This document shows, in pieces, positions 34,691 to 47,165 of a DNA stretch of 64,000 nt. The stretch comes from Sepiola atlantica (Eukaryota > Mollusca > Cephalopoda > Sepiida > Sepiolidae): contig CAUVYP010000262.1 in the NCBI GenBank assembly GCA_963556195.1, positions 1,554,201 to 1,618,200 on the forward strand, given 5' to 3'. The notes under the pieces were generated by a model, which did not search any database, was not told the DNA's origin, and saw only the letters and a list, made by a program, of their open reading frames with translations. Within the stretch, counting starts at the first letter, position 1; the number at the start of each line of letters is the position of its first letter. Position numbers and translations under genes: made by a program.

Positions 34691-36401
34691 ACGACAGGGC
34701 CGAATAAATATAAGTTCTTACGTATGCGAACTGGGCTGGAGATTGGTACATATATAGTATGTGTACCCTTGCAGAGATAGGTAAGTATGTAGTATGCGCA
34801 CCAGAGCCGCGATAGGTACGAATATAGTATGCACACCGGGCCGGCGATAGGTTTATATATAGTATGTGTACCGGGGTGGCAATAGGTACTATATAGTAGT
34901 GCATAGGGGTGGCTATAGCTACGTATTTAGCATTCGCACCGGGGTTGCGATAGGTATGTATTCAGCAATCGCACCGGGGTGGCGATATGTACATATTTAG
35001 TATTCGCACTGGGGCAGTGATAGGTACATATAGTGTATGAACACCTGGGTGGCAATATGTACGTATTCAGCGGTGGCGATAGGTACGTATATAGCATGTG
35101 CACATAGGCGGCAATAAGTACGTGATAGGTATGTATTATGCATGCGCACTAGGGCAGCGATCGGTTCATATATAGCACGCGCACCGGGGCAGCGATAGGT
35201 ACGTATATAGCACGCGCACCAGGGCGGCGATAGGTATATATTTAGCATTCACACCGGGGCGGCGATAGGTATGTATTTAGCATTCACACCGGGGCGGCGA
35301 TAGGTATGTATTTAGCATTCACACCGGGGCGGCGATAGGTATGTATTTAGCATTCGCACCGGGGCGGCGATAGGTATGTATTTAGCATTCGCACCAGGGC
35401 GGCGATAGGTATGTATTTAGCATTCGCACCGGGGCGGCGATAGGTATGTATTTAGCATTCGCACCGGGGTGGCGATATGTACGTATTTAGCTTCCGCACC
35501 GGGGCGGCGATAGGTACGTATTTAGAATTCACACAGGAGCGGCGATAGGTACGTATTTAGAAATCACACTGGGGCGGCGATATGTATGTATTTAGCATTC
35601 GTACCGGGACGGCGATAGGTACGTATTTAGAATTCACACAGGAGCGGCGATAGGTACGTATTTAGAAATCACACTGGGGCGGCGATATGTATGTATTTAG
35701 CATTCGTACCGGGGCGGCGATATGTACGTATTTAGCTTCCACACCGGGGCGGCGATAGGTACGTATTCAGAATTCAGGGGTGGCGATAGCTACGTATATA
35801 GCATGTACACATGGGCAGCAATAAGTACGTACATAGCATGCGCACCGGGGCGGCGATCAGTACATATATAGCACGTGCACCGGGGCGGCAATAGGTACGT
35901 ATATAGAACGTGCACCAGAACGGCGAAAGGTATGTATTTCGCATTCGCACCAGGGTGGTGATAGGTACGTATTTAGCATTCGCACCGGGGCGGCTATAGG
36001 TACGTATTTAGCATTCACACCAGGGCGGATATAGGTACGTATTTAGCATTCGCATCGGGCCGGCGATAGGTACGTATTTAGCATTCGCACCAAAGTGGTG
36101 ATAGGTACGTATTTAGAAATTCGCACCAATGCGGCAATATGTACATATTAAATATTCCCACTAGGGGAGCGATAGGTACTTATGTAGCATGCACACCGGG
36201 GCGGCGATAGGTACTATTTAGCATTCGCACCGGGGCGGCAATAGGTACTTAAATAGTATCTGAACTGGGGCGGCGATAGGTACGTATATAGTATGTGCAC
36301 TGGGGCGGCGATAGGTACGTATATAGTATGCGCACCGGGGTGATGATAGATACGTATATAGCATGAACACCGGGGTGGAGATAAGTACCTATATAGAAGG
36401 C
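34691..36401. repeat. S35 minisatellite, E6 main block
   Basis: About 49 units, the longest S35 array here. It includes a uniform run at 35220-35460 of seven nearly identical GGCGGCGATAGGTATGTATT units. A 105-bp three-unit block is duplicated at about 35510-35620 and 35615-35720 (AATTCACACAGGAGCGGCG is diagnostic). Confidence 0.9.
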
Positions 36402-36676
36402 GCAGATAGAGGTGTTACTTTTTATAGAAATATATCATACTATTGCCCTTGGCAACGTAGGAGAAATGGTGGGGAAAGAACAGCTTTCGCAAAAGGCAAA
36501 ATTAGAAAGTAGCGGTGAAATGCGGCGACCAGGGAAGAGAAAGGTAGAAAGATAAAGAGACGGCTATAGAGAAGGGGGGGGAGAAATAGAAGTTTGTATA
36601 TAAAGATGTTACACACACGATTTTTCTTCAATTATATGTTTTAATGACCCCGAGCAACGCCGGGTAGCCCCGCTAG
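36402..36676 (+). other. R module: 3' end of E6
   Basis: 275 bp, the most diverged R copy (GGCAACGTAGGAGAAATGG, AGGTAGAAAGATAAAGAG). The hairpin and CTAG (36673-36676) are intact. S33 of E5 resumes at the next base. Confidence 0.87.
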
Positions 36677-36788
36677 TCTATAATAAAGGCCAATGTGCAT
36701 TTATTTGTATCTATAATAAAGACCAATGTGCATTTATTTGCATCTATAATAAAGGCCAATGTGCATTTATTTGTATCTATAATAAACA
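36677..36788. repeat. S33 minisatellite, E5 right part
   Basis: About 3.4 units, identical in order to 4289-4398 of E2, ending ATAATAAACAGATTAGGGGG. It continues the array broken at 28783. Confidence 0.9.
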
Positions 36789-39253
36789 GATTAGGGGGAC
36801 GGGGAAAATTTTAGGGGTCAGGCCAAATTTTTTAGGGCTCCGGCCAAATTTTTTTGGTTTTCTTTTTTTGAACTTAAAATAATTCTCAGGGTTGTGGAAC
36901 AATGAAAAAAAAAGTTGTGGGAGGGGGCTGGAGAGATTAGGGGGTCGGGGAAAATTTTAGGGGTCAGGCCAAATTTTATAGGGGTCCGGCCAAATTTTTT
37001 TTTTTTTCTTTTTTTGAACTTAAAATAATTCTCAGGGTTGTTGGACACTGAAAAAAAAAAGTGGGGGGGGGGGGCTGGAGAGATTAGGGGGTCGGGGAAA
37101 ATTTTAGGGGTCAGGCCAAATTTTTAGGGGTCAGGCCAAATTTTTTTTTTTTTTTTTTTGAACTTAAAATATTTCTCAGGGTTGTGGGACACTGACATAA
37201 AAAGTGGGGGGGGTGCTGGAGAGATTAGGGGGTCAGGCCAAATTTTAGGGGTCAGGCCAAATTTTTTAGGGGTCCGGCCAAATTTTTTTGTTTTTTTTTG
37301 TTTTGAAGTCAAAATATTTCTCAGGGTTGGGGGAGAGTGAAAAATTAGGGGCCTGGAGAGATTTAGGGTCGGGAAAATTTTAGGGGTCAGGACGAACTTT
37401 TTAGGGGTCAGGCCAAATTTTTTTGTTTTTTTTGGTTTTGAAGTTAAAATATTTCTCAGCGTTGGAGGAGACTGAAAAATTAGGGGGCTGGAGAGAGTTA
37501 AGGGTCGGGGAAAATTTTAGGGGTCAGGACGAACTTTTTAGGGGTCAGGCCAAATTTTTTTCTTCTTTTTTATTTTTTGTTTTGAAGTCAAAATATTTCT
37601 CAGGGTTGGGGGACAGTGAAAAATTAGGGGGCTGGAGAGATTTAGGGGTCGGGGAAAATTTTAGGGGTCAGGACGAACTTTTTAGGGGTCAGGCCAATTT
37701 TTTTGTTTTTTTTTGTTTTGAAGTCAAAGTATTTTTCAGGGTGGGAGGAGAGTGCAAAATTAGGGGTCTGGAGAGATTGAGGGGTCGGGGAAAATTTTAG
37801 GGGTCAGGACGAACTTTTTAGGGGTCAAGCCAAATTTTTTTGTTTTTTTTTTGTTTTTCTTTTTTTGTTTTTTTTTTGTTTTAAAGTCAAAATATTTCTC
37901 AGGGTTGGGGGAGAGTGAAAAATTAGGGGGCTGCAGAGATTTAGGGGTCGGGGAAAATTTTAGGGGTCAGGACGAACTTTTTAGGGGTCAGGCCAAATTT
38001 TTTTCTTTTGTTTTGTTTTTTTTTGTTTTGAAGTCAAAATATTTCTCAGGGTTGGGGGAGAGTGAAAAATTAGGGGGCTGGAGAGATTTAGGGGTCGGGG
38101 AAAATTTTAGGGGTCAGGACGAACTTTTTAGGGGTCAGGCAAAATTTTTTTGTTTTTTTTTGTTTTGAAGTCAAAGTATTTCTCATGGTTGGAGGAGAGT
38201 GAAAAATTAGAGGGGCTGGAGAGATTTAGGGGTCGGGGAAAATTTTAGGGGGCAGGACGAACTTTTTAGGGGTCAGGCCAAATTTTTTTGTTAATTTTTT
38301 TTTTGTTTTGTTTTGAAGTCAAAATATTTCTCAGGGTTGGGGGAGAGTGAAAAATTAGGGGCCTGGAGAGATTTAGGGGTCGGGGAAAATTTTAGGGGTC
38401 AGGACGAACTTTTTATGGGTCAGGCCAAATTTTTTTGTTTTTTTTGGTTTTGAACTCAAAATATTTCTCAGGGTTGGGGGAGAGTGAACAATTAGGGGGC
38501 TGGAGAGATTGAGGGGTCGGGGAAAATTTTAGGGGTCAGGACGAACTTTTTAGGGGTCAGGCCAAATTTTTTTGTTTTTTTTGGTTTTGAACTCAAAATA
38601 TTTCTCATGGTTGGGGGAGAGTGAAAAATTAGGGGGCTGGAGAGATTCAGTGGTCGGGGAAAATTTTAGGGGTCAGGACGAACTTTTTAGGGTTCAGGCC
38701 AAATCTTTTTCTTTTTTTTTGGTTTTGAACTCAAAATATTTCTCAGGGTTGGGGGAGAGTGAAAAATTAGGGGGCTGGAGAGATTTAGGGGTCGGGGAAA
38801 CTTTTAGGGGTCAGGACGAACTTTTTAGGGGTCAGGCCAAATTTTTTTCTTTTTTTTGGTTTTGAACTCAAAATATTTCTCAGGGTTGGAGGAGAGTGAA
38901 CAATTAGGGGGCTGGAGAGATTGAATGGTCGGGGAAAATTTTAGGGGTCAGGCGGAACTTTTTAGGGGTCAGGCCAAATTTTTTTGTTTATTTTTGTTTT
39001 GAAGTCAAAATATTTCTCATGGTTGGGGGAGAGTGAAAAATTAGGGGGCTGGAGACATTTAGGGTCGGGAAAATTTTAGGGGTCAGGCGGAACTTTTTAG
39101 GGGTCAGGCCAAATTTTTTTGTTTTTTTTTGTTTTGAAGTCAAAATATTTCTCATGGTTGTGGGAGAGTGAAAAATTAGAGGTTGGAGAGATTTAGGGGA
39201 CGGGGAAAATTTTAGGGGTCAGGCCTAATTTTTTAGGGGTCTGCCCAAATTTA
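36789..39253. repeat. S137 satellite array, E5
   Basis: About 18 units with the same starting variant block as E2 (36789-37270). It has the same ordered variants but about 400 bp less than E2, consistent with loss or gain of about three units by unequal exchange. Confidence 0.9.
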
Positions 39254-40488
39254 GGGGCGGCGATATGTACGTATTTAGCTTCCACACCGGGGCGGCGATA
39301 GGTACTTATTTAGCATTCAGCGGTGGTGATAGGTACTTATATAGCATGTGCACATGGGCGGTAATAAGTACGTATATAGTATGCACACCGGGGCAGTGAT
39401 AGGTATGTATTTAGCATGCGCACTGAGGCAGCGATCGGTTCATATATAGCACGCGCACCGGGGCGGCGATAGGTACGTATATAGCACGTGCACAGGGGCG
39501 GCGAAAGGTACATATTTAAAATTCACACCCGGCGGCGAAAGGTACATATTTAAAATTCACGGCGATAGGTACGTATTTAGCATTCACACCGGGGCAGCGA
39601 TAGGTATGTATTTAGCATTCACACCGGGGCAGCGATAGGTATGTATTTAGCATTCGCACCAGGGCAGCGATATGTACGTATTTAGCTTACGCACCGGGGC
39701 GGCGATAGGTACGTATTTAGAATTCACACCGGGGCGGCAATAGGTACGTATTTAGAATTCACACCGGGGCGGCGATAGGTACGTATTTAGCATTCGCACC
39801 GGGGCGGCGATATGTACGTATTTAGCTTCCACACCAGGGCGGCGATAGGTACGTATTCAGAATTCAGGGGTGGCGATAGCTACGTATATAGCATGTACAC
39901 ATGGGCAGCAATAAGTACGTACATAGCATGCGCTCTGCGGCGGCGATCAGTACATATATTGCATGCGCACCGGGGCGGCGAAAGGTATGTATTTCGCATT
40001 CGCATTGTAGTGGTGATAGGTACGTATTTAGCATTCGCACTGGGGCGGCTATAAGTACGTATTTAGCATTCGCACTGGGCCGGCGATAGGTACGTATTTA
40101 GCATTCACACCAAAGCGGCAATATGTACATATTAATTATTCGCACTAGGGCAGCGATAGGTACTTATGTATCATGCACACCGGGGCGCAATTGGTATGTC
40201 TTTAGTATTCGCACTAGGGCAGCGATAGGTACTTATGTAGCATGCACACCGGGGCGCAATAGGTATGTATTTAGCATTCACACCGGGGCAACGATAGGTA
40301 CTATTTAGCATTCGCAACGGGGCGGCGATAGGTACTTAAATAGTATCTGCACCGGGGCGGCGATAGGTACGTATATAGTATGTGCACTGGGGCGGCGATA
40401 GGTACGTATATAGTATGCGCACCGGGGTGATGATAGATACGTATATAGTATGAACACCGGGGTGGAGATAAGTACCTATATAGAAGGT
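39254..40488. repeat. S35 minisatellite, E5
   Basis: About 35 units, sister to 7259-8217 in E2. E5 has about 280 bp more, including the block 39790-40080 with GGGTGGCGATAGCTACGTAT that E2 lacks but E1, E3, E4 and E7 carry. Confidence 0.9.
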
Positions 40489-40759
40489 GCAGATAGAGGT
40501 GTTACTTTTTATAGAAATATGTCATACTATTACCCTGGGCAATAGGAGAAATGGTGGGGAAGAAACAGCTTTTGCAAAAGGCAAAATTTGAAAGTAGCGG
40601 CGAAATGCGGCGACCAGGAAAGAGAAAGGTAGCAGATAAAGAGACGGCTATAGAGAGAGGGGGCGGACATAGAAGTTATAATATAAAGATGTTACACACA
40701 CGATCTTTCTTCAAATATATGTTTGTATGACCCCGAGCAACGCCGGGTAGCCCCGCTAG
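40489..40759 (+). other. R module: 3' end of E5
   Basis: 271 bp, standard hairpin, CTAG at 40756-40759. Directly followed by the TC of E7. The R plus L stretch is nearly identical to 8218-8893, as expected from the A-B dimer duplication. Confidence 0.85.
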
Positions 40760-41477
40760 TCTCCTCTATAAAGGCCAGTTGTCTGTATGTCTGTCTGTTT
40801 GTTTTTTTGTTTGTATGTCCAGATACTCCTCAAAAACTACGCGGCGACATGTCAAAAAGTTGATATCTTCAGAACCGTACAACACCTGGGATCATAATAT
40901 CTCAAAATTATAACAAAAAAACATGTTGCTGGGGGTCAACGGGGCCAGTCTTCGGCAGCGGGTCTGGTTTTTTCAAACTTTTCTAATGTTATTCAGTAGT
41001 AATTTGGAAATCAGCCAATGTAATTATGTAATAATAATTTTGTTTTCACCCAACTTATTCTTGTGCACGTGACGTCACAGTAATAGGTATATGACGTCAT
41101 CGTTATAGGTTTTGAATTTATTTTTCTCTTCAAAACTTATTTTACTTCAACATATTTTTATACATAACATATAAAAGTGTATTCTTATGTAAAATTCACA
41201 GAGTAAGATGATGAGAGTATTCCTGAATCTATAAACCCACCTCTTAGGGGTCCATGGGGCATATTTTATCGGGGGGGAGGGGGGGGTTCAGTTATTTTTC
41301 ATTATATTTTATAGTGATGAAACAAGACAAAAAGAGGAATTTGACAAGTACACGTTTACAGTGACCCGTTGAGTCATAACCACTCTATATATGTATAAAA
41401 AAATAAAAAAAGAATTTAACCAGTACATGTTACCAGTGACCCGTTGGGTCATAACCACTCTATATATGTATAAATAA
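40760..41477 (+). other. L module, type B, complete (E7)
   Basis: It has the TATAAAGG box, GTCTG microsatellite, two perfect TGACGTCA sites (41070-41077, 41092-41099), a G run near 41272 and the 75-bp direct repeat ending CCACTCTATATATGTATAA. It provides the continuous reference for both sides of E4. Confidence 0.75.
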
Positions 41478-42066
41478 GACCCAGAACCGGGGGTGCTTCT
41501 ACAATATAGGACCCGGAGGCTTCTGCAGAATAGGGACCATGTGTGCTTCTACAGTATAGGACCCAGAACCGGGGGTGCTTCTACCATATAGAATCCGGAG
41601 GCTTCTACAGAATAGGGGCAATGATGCTTCTACAGTATAGGGACCAGAGGTGCTTCTACAGTATAGGACCCAGTACCGGGGGTGCTTCTACAATATTAGA
41701 ACATAGAGGCTTCTGCAGTAAAAGGACCATGGGTGCTTCTCCAGTATAGGGACCAGGGATGCTTCTACAGTATATGACCCAGCACCAGGGGTGCTTCTAC
41801 ATTTTAGAACCCGGAGGCTTCTGCAGAATAGGGACAATGGGTGCTTCTCCAGTATAGGGACCAGGGGTGCTTCTCCACTATAGGGACCTGGGGTGGTGCT
41901 TCTAAAGTATCACGGCCCGCCAGGAATGTTGGTGATTCTATAGTATAACAGTCCCTAGAAATATTGGTGCTTCTGAAGTATAACGGTCTCATCCCAGGAA
42001 TGTTGGTGCTTCTAAATTATAATGGTCCCTACAAATGTTGGTGCTTCGAAAGTATAACGGTCCCCC
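41478..42066. repeat. S26 minisatellite, E7
   Basis: Same units and order as 24101-24695, with only scattered base differences. Array lengths agree within a few bases, so this array has been stable since the dimer duplication while S137 changed length. Confidence 0.85.
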
Positions 42067-45000
42067 CAACGTTTTTTAAAAAAAGTTGGGGGGGCTGGAG
42101 AGATTGAGGGGACGGGGAAAATTTTAGGGGTCAGGCCGAACTTTTTAGGGGTCAGGCCAAATTTTTTCTTTTTTTTGTTGTTTTGAACTCAAAATATTTC
42201 TCATGGTTGGGGGAGAGTGAAAAATTAGTTGGAATGGGGGGCTGGAGAGAATGAGGGGTCGGGGAAAATTTTAGGGGTCAGGCCGAACTTTTTAGGGGTC
42301 AGGCCAAATTTTTTTGTTTTTGTTGTTTTTAACTCAAAATATTTTTCAGGGTTAGGGGAGAGTGAAAAATTAGGGGGCTGGAGAGATTTAGGGGTCGGGG
42401 AAAATTTTAGGGGTCAGGCGGAACTTTTTAGAGGTCAGGCCAAATTTTTTTCTTTTTTTTGGTTTTGAACTCAAAATATTTCTCATGGTTGGGGGAGAGT
42501 GAAAAATTAGGGGGCTGGAGAGATTTAGGGGTCGGGGAAAATTTTAGGGGTCAGGCGGAACTTTTTAAGGGTCAGGCCAAATTTTTTTTTTTTTTTTTTT
42601 TTGAAGTCAAAATAGTTCTCATGGTTGGGGGAGAGTGAAAAATTAGAGGGCTGGAGAGATTTAGGGGTCGGGGAAAATTTAAGAGGTCAGGACGAACTTT
42701 TTAGGGGTCAGGCCAAATTTTTTTCTTTTTTTTGGTTTTGAACTGAAAATATTTCTCATGGTTGGGGGAGAGTGAAAAATTAGGGGGCTGGAGAGATTTA
42801 GGGGTCGGGGAAAATTTTAGGGGTAAGGACGAACTTTTTAGGGGTCAGGCCAAATTTTTTTGTTTTTTTTTGTTTTGAAGTCAAAATATTTCTCATGGTT
42901 GGGGGAGAGTGAAAAATTAGGGGGCTGGAGAGATTAAGGGGTCGGGGAAGATTTTAGGGGTCAGGACGAACTTTTGAGGGTTAAGGCCAAATTTTTTTCC
43001 TTTTTTTGGTTTTGAACTCAAAATATTAGTCAGGGTTGGGGGAGAGTGAACAATTAGGGGGATGGAGAGATTGAGGGGTCGGGGAAAATTTTAGGGGTCA
43101 AGACGAACTTTTTAGGGGTCAAGCCAAATTTTTTTCTTTTTTTTTGTTTTGAACTCAAAATATTTCTAAGGGTTGGGGGAGAGTGAACAATTAGGGGGCT
43201 GGAGAGATTGAGGGGTCGGGGAAAATTTTAGGGGTCAGGCCGAACTTTTTAGGGGTCAGGCCAAATTTTTTGTTTTTTTTTGTTTTTTTTTTGTTTTGAA
43301 GTCAAACTATTTCTCATGGTTGGGGGAGAGTGAAAAATTAGGGGGCTGGAGAGATTTAGGGGTCGGGGAAAATTTTAGGGGTCAGGCGGAACTTTTTAGG
43401 GGTCAGGCCAAATTTTTTTCTTTTTTTTGGTTTTGAACTAAAAATATTTCTCATGGTTGGGGGAGAGTGAAAAATTAGGGGGCTGGAGAGATTTAGGGTC
43501 GGGAAAATTTTAGGGGTCAGGCGGAACATTTTAAGGGTCAGGCCAAATTTTTTTGTTTTTTTTTGTTTTGAAGTCAAAATATTTCTCATGGTTGGGGGAG
43601 AGTGAAAAATTAGTTGGTATGGGGGGCTGGAGAGAATGAGGGGTCGGGGAAAATTTTCTGGGTCAGGCCGAACTTTTTAGGGGTCAGGCCAAATTTTTTT
43701 GTTTTTGTTGTTTTGAACTCAAAATATTTCTCAGGGTTAGGGGAGAGTGAAAAATTAGGGGGCTGGAGAGATTCAGGGGCCGGGGAAAATTTTAGGGGTC
43801 AGGCGGAACTTTTTAGAGGTCAGGCCAAATTTTTTTCTTTTTTTTGGTTTTGAACTCAAAATATTTCTCATGGTTGGGGGAGAGTGAAAAATTAGGGGGC
43901 TGGAGAGATTTAGGGGTCGGGGAAAATTTTAGGGGTCAGGACGAACTTTTTAGGGGTCAGGCCAAATTTTTTTTTTTTTTTTTTTTGAAGTCAAAATAGT
44001 TCTCATGGTTGGGGGAGAGTGAAAAATTAGAGGGCTGGAGAGATTTAGGGGTCGGGGAAAATTTAAGAGATCAGGACGAACTTTTTAGGGGTCAGGCCAA
44101 ATTTTTTTCTTTTTTTTGGTTTTGAACTGAAAATATTTCTCATGGTTGGGGGAGAGTGAAAAATTAGGGGGCTGGAGAGATTTAGGGGTCGGGGAAAATT
44201 TTAGATGTCAGGACGAACTTTTTAGAGGTCAGGCCAAATTTTTTTGTTTTTTTTTTGTTTTGAAGTCAAAATATTTCTCATGGTTGGGGGAGAGTGAAAA
44301 ATTAGGGGGCTGGTTAGATTGAGGGGTCGGGGAAAATTTTAGGGGTCGGGACGAACTTTTTAGGGTTAAGGCCAAATTTTTTTCCTTTTTTTTGGTTTTG
44401 AACTCAAAATATTAGTCAGGGTTGGGGGAGAGTGAACAATTAGGGGGCTGGAGAGATTGAGGGGTCGGGGATAATTTTAGGGGTCAGGACGAACTTTTTA
44501 GGGTCAAGCCAAATTTTTTTCTTTTTTTTTGTTTTGAACTCAAAATATTTCTAAGGGTTGGGGGAGAGTGAAAAATTAGGTGGCTGGAGAGATTTAGGGG
44601 TCGGGGAAAATTTTAGGGGTCAGGCGGAACTTTTTAGGGGTCAGGCCAAATTTTTTTCTTTTTTTTGTTTTTTTTTGTTTTGAAGTCAAACTATTTCTCA
44701 TGGTTGGGGGAGAGTGAAAAATTAGGGGGCTGGAGAGATTTAGGGGTCGGGGAAAATTTTAGGGGTCAGGCGGAACTTTTTAGGGGTCAGGCCAAATTTT
44801 TTTCTTTTTTAGGGTTTTGAACTCAAAATATTTCTCATGGTTGGGGGAGAGTGAAAAATTAGGGGGCTGGAGAGATTTAGGGTCGGGAAAATTTTAGGGG
44901 TCAGGCAAAACATTTTAAGGGTCAGGCCAAATTTTTTTGTTTTTTTTTGTTTTGAAGTCAAAATATTTCTCATGGTTGGGGGAGAGTGAAAAATTAGGGG

Positions 45001-45072
45001 GCTGGAGAGATTTAAAGGTCGGGGAAAATTTTCGGAGTCAGGCCAAATTTTTTACGGGTCAGCCCAAATTTA
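42067..45072. repeat. S137 satellite array, E7
   Basis: About 22 units. From about 42360 to the end it is repeated at +7759 in E8. It contains internal near-repeats of roughly 1.4 kb (AGTTGG(A/T)ATGGGGGGCTGG at 42228 and 43612). Confidence 0.9.
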
Positions 45073-46281
45073 GGGGCAGAGATATGTACGTATTTAGCTT
45101 CAACACCGGGGCGGCGATAGGTACTTATTTAGCATTCAGCGGTTGTGATAGGTACTTATATAGCATGTGCACATGGGCGGTAATAAGTACGTATATAGTA
45201 TGCGCACTGGGGCAGTGATAGGTGTGTATTTAGCATGCGCACTGAGGCAGCGATCGGTTCATATATAGCACGCACACCGGGGCGGCGATAGGTACGTATA
45301 TAGCACGCGCACAGGGACGGCGAAAGGTACATATTTAAAATTCACACCGGGGCGGCGAAAGGTACATATTTAAAATTCACACCGGGGCGGCGATAGGTAC
45401 GTATTTAGCATTCACACCGGGGAAGCGATAGGTATGTATTTAGCATTCACACCGGGGCAGCGATATGTACGTATTTAGCTTCTGCACCGGGGCGGCGATA
45501 GGTACGTGTTTAGAATTCACACCGGGGCGGCGATAGGTATGTATTTAGCATTCGCACCGGGGCGGCGATATGTACGTATTTAGCTTCCACACCAGGGCGG
45601 CGATAGGTACGTATTCAGAATTCAGGGGTGGCGATAGCTACGTATATAGCATGTACACATGGGCAGCAATAAGTACGTACATAGCATGCGCTCTGCGGCG
45701 GCGATCAGTACATATATAGCACGCACACCGAGGCGGCGAAAGGTATGTATTTCGCATTCGCACTGTGGTGGTGATAGGTACGTATTTAGCATTCGCACCG
45801 GGGCGGCTATAGGTACACATTTAGCATTCGCACCAGGGCGGCTATAGGTACGTATTTATCATTCGCACTGGGCCGGCGATAAGTACGTATTTAGCATTCA
45901 CACCAAAGTGGCAATATGTACATATTAATTATTCGCACTAGGGCAGCGATACGTACTTATGTAGCATGCACACCGGGGCGCAATTTGTATGTCTTTAGTA
46001 TTCGCACTAGGGCAGCGATAGGTACTTATGTAGCATGCACACCGGGGCGCAATAGGTATGTATTTAGCATTCACATCGGGGCAACGATAGGTACTATTTA
46101 GCATTCGCAACGGGGCGGCGATAGGTACTTAAATAGTATCTGCACCGGGGCGGCGATAGGTACGTATATAGTATGTGCACTGGGGCGGCGATAGGTATGT
46201 ATATAGTATACTCACCGGGGTGATGATAGATACGTATATAGTATGAACACCGTGATGGAGATAAGTACCTATATAGAAGGC
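45073..46281. repeat. S35 minisatellite, E7
   Basis: About 34 units, matching 52832-54040 almost base for base (for example CTTCAACACCGG at 45098 against CTTCCACACCGG in E8). Confidence 0.9.
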
Positions 46282-46535
46282 GCAGATAGAGGTGTTACTT
46301 TTTATAGAAATATGTCATACTATTACCCTGGGCAATAAGAGAAATGGTGGGGAAGAAACAGCTTTTGCAAAAGGCAAAATTAGAAAGTAGTTGCGAAGAG
46401 AAAGGTAGCAGATAAAGAGACGACTATAGAGACAGGAGGCAGACATAGAAGTTTAAATATAAAGATGTTACACACACGATCTTTCTTCAAATATATGTTT
46501 TTATGCCTCCGAGCAACGCCGGGTAGCCCCGCTAG
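46282..46535 (+). other. R module, short form: 3' end of E7
   Basis: 254 bp because about 17 bases around GAAATGGGGCGACCAGG are missing (46388-46400 reads AGTAGTTGCGAAGAGAAAGG). The hairpin arm reads GCCTCCGAGC instead of ACCCCGAGC, so the CCCG/CGGG stem has lost its outer pair. CTAG is intact at 46532-46535. Confidence 0.85.
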
Positions 46536-46554
46536 TCTCCTATATAAAGGCCAG

Positions 46555-46602
<48 letters not shown>

Positions 46603-47082
46603 TTGTTTGTTTGTATGTCCAGATACTCCTCCGAGTGTACCCAACAAACAGTCACACGGTTGACATCATCATGACCGGCCAGCCCCGGGACGCGTAATAT
46701 CTCAGAACCGGAAATAGAAATTGACTCTTTGGGGGTCGACTGAGCACTTTTCTCCAATGGGGGTGTGGTTTTTTCCTCGATTTTCAACGTTGTTTAGTAC
46801 TAATTTGAGAAAAAACAATGCTATCATGTATAATTTTAGAAATATGCAAAGTCACGCTTTTATTTAACAGGAAATGACGTCAGAGGAAAAGAGTGTAGGG
46901 AAGAAAATCCCTCACACTAAAACTCTTCTTTCCCTCTCACTCCCACCATTTCTACCTTCCCTTCCTCCCTTACGCCCGTTCTGTTGTTATGATACCACCC
47001 TCCTAGGCATTACCTCCTCCTTTTTGAGAGTTGTGGGGATAGTGCGGCGGTGTGACTGCTTCAGGTCAAATTAGGGGGGGGT
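46536..47082 (+). other. L module, type C with link (E8)
   Basis: It starts TCTCCTATATAAAGGCCAG, with the longest GTCT microsatellite here (46557-46598, then four GTTT). Type-C text follows as in E4. TGACGTCA lies at 46875-46882. Bases 46970-47060 are a link module (TTGTTATGATACCACCC, ATTACCTCCTCCTTTTTGAG). Confidence 0.75.
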
Positions 47083-47165
47083 GTCGGCATTCGTCGGTGT
47101 GAGCGCCTCACGCCAAATTTGGGGGAGAAGCGCATCAGGCGAAATTTGGTGGGGGGGGAGTGTCG
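47083..47165. repeat. S46 fragment, E8
   Basis: About two units (GTGTCGGCATTCGTCGGTG, GCGCCTCACGCCAAATTTG), the second shortened. It ends in a G run followed by a repeat of the L tail. Confidence 0.75.

Larger units (their letters stand above)
28784..36676 (+). mobile_element. E6: nested Helitron-like element in S33 of E5
   Basis: A 7,893-bp element from TCTCTTATATAAAGGGCAG to CTAG (36673-36676). It sits between A28783 and T36677 inside an S33 array with no target duplication. The empty counterpart is 4288/4289 in E2. Its contents are unlike the others: L type A, S76, S30, a second L fragment, S160, then S35 interrupted by diverged S137-like units, then R. There is no ordinary S137. No transposase gene was found. 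Confidence 0.85.
27521..40759 (+). mobile_element. E5: Helitron-like element, type A, split by nested E6
   Basis: The element is 27521-28783 plus 36677-40759, 5,346 bp without the nested E6. Parts are as in E2: L type A, S46, S33, S137, S35, R with CTAG at 40756-40759. Joining the two halves gives an S33 array of about 13 units, matching E2. It is followed without a spacer by E7. No coding gene was recognised. Confidence 0.8.
40760..46535 (+). mobile_element. E7: complete Helitron-like element, type B
   Basis: 5,776 bp from TCTCCTCTATAAAGGCC to CTAG (46532-46535). It is the uninterrupted sister of E3: the A41164/T41165 step is the empty site of E4. Parts: L type B, S26, S137, S35, R. Its 3' part from about 42360 is duplicated 7,759 bp downstream in E8. 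No coding gene was recognised. Confidence 0.82.

Noticed and set aside
46380..46787. 135-codon minus-strand frame, repeated at 54139-54546
   Set aside because: It again spans an R/L junction and translates the GTCT microsatellite. It is shared only because of the 7.76-kb duplication.
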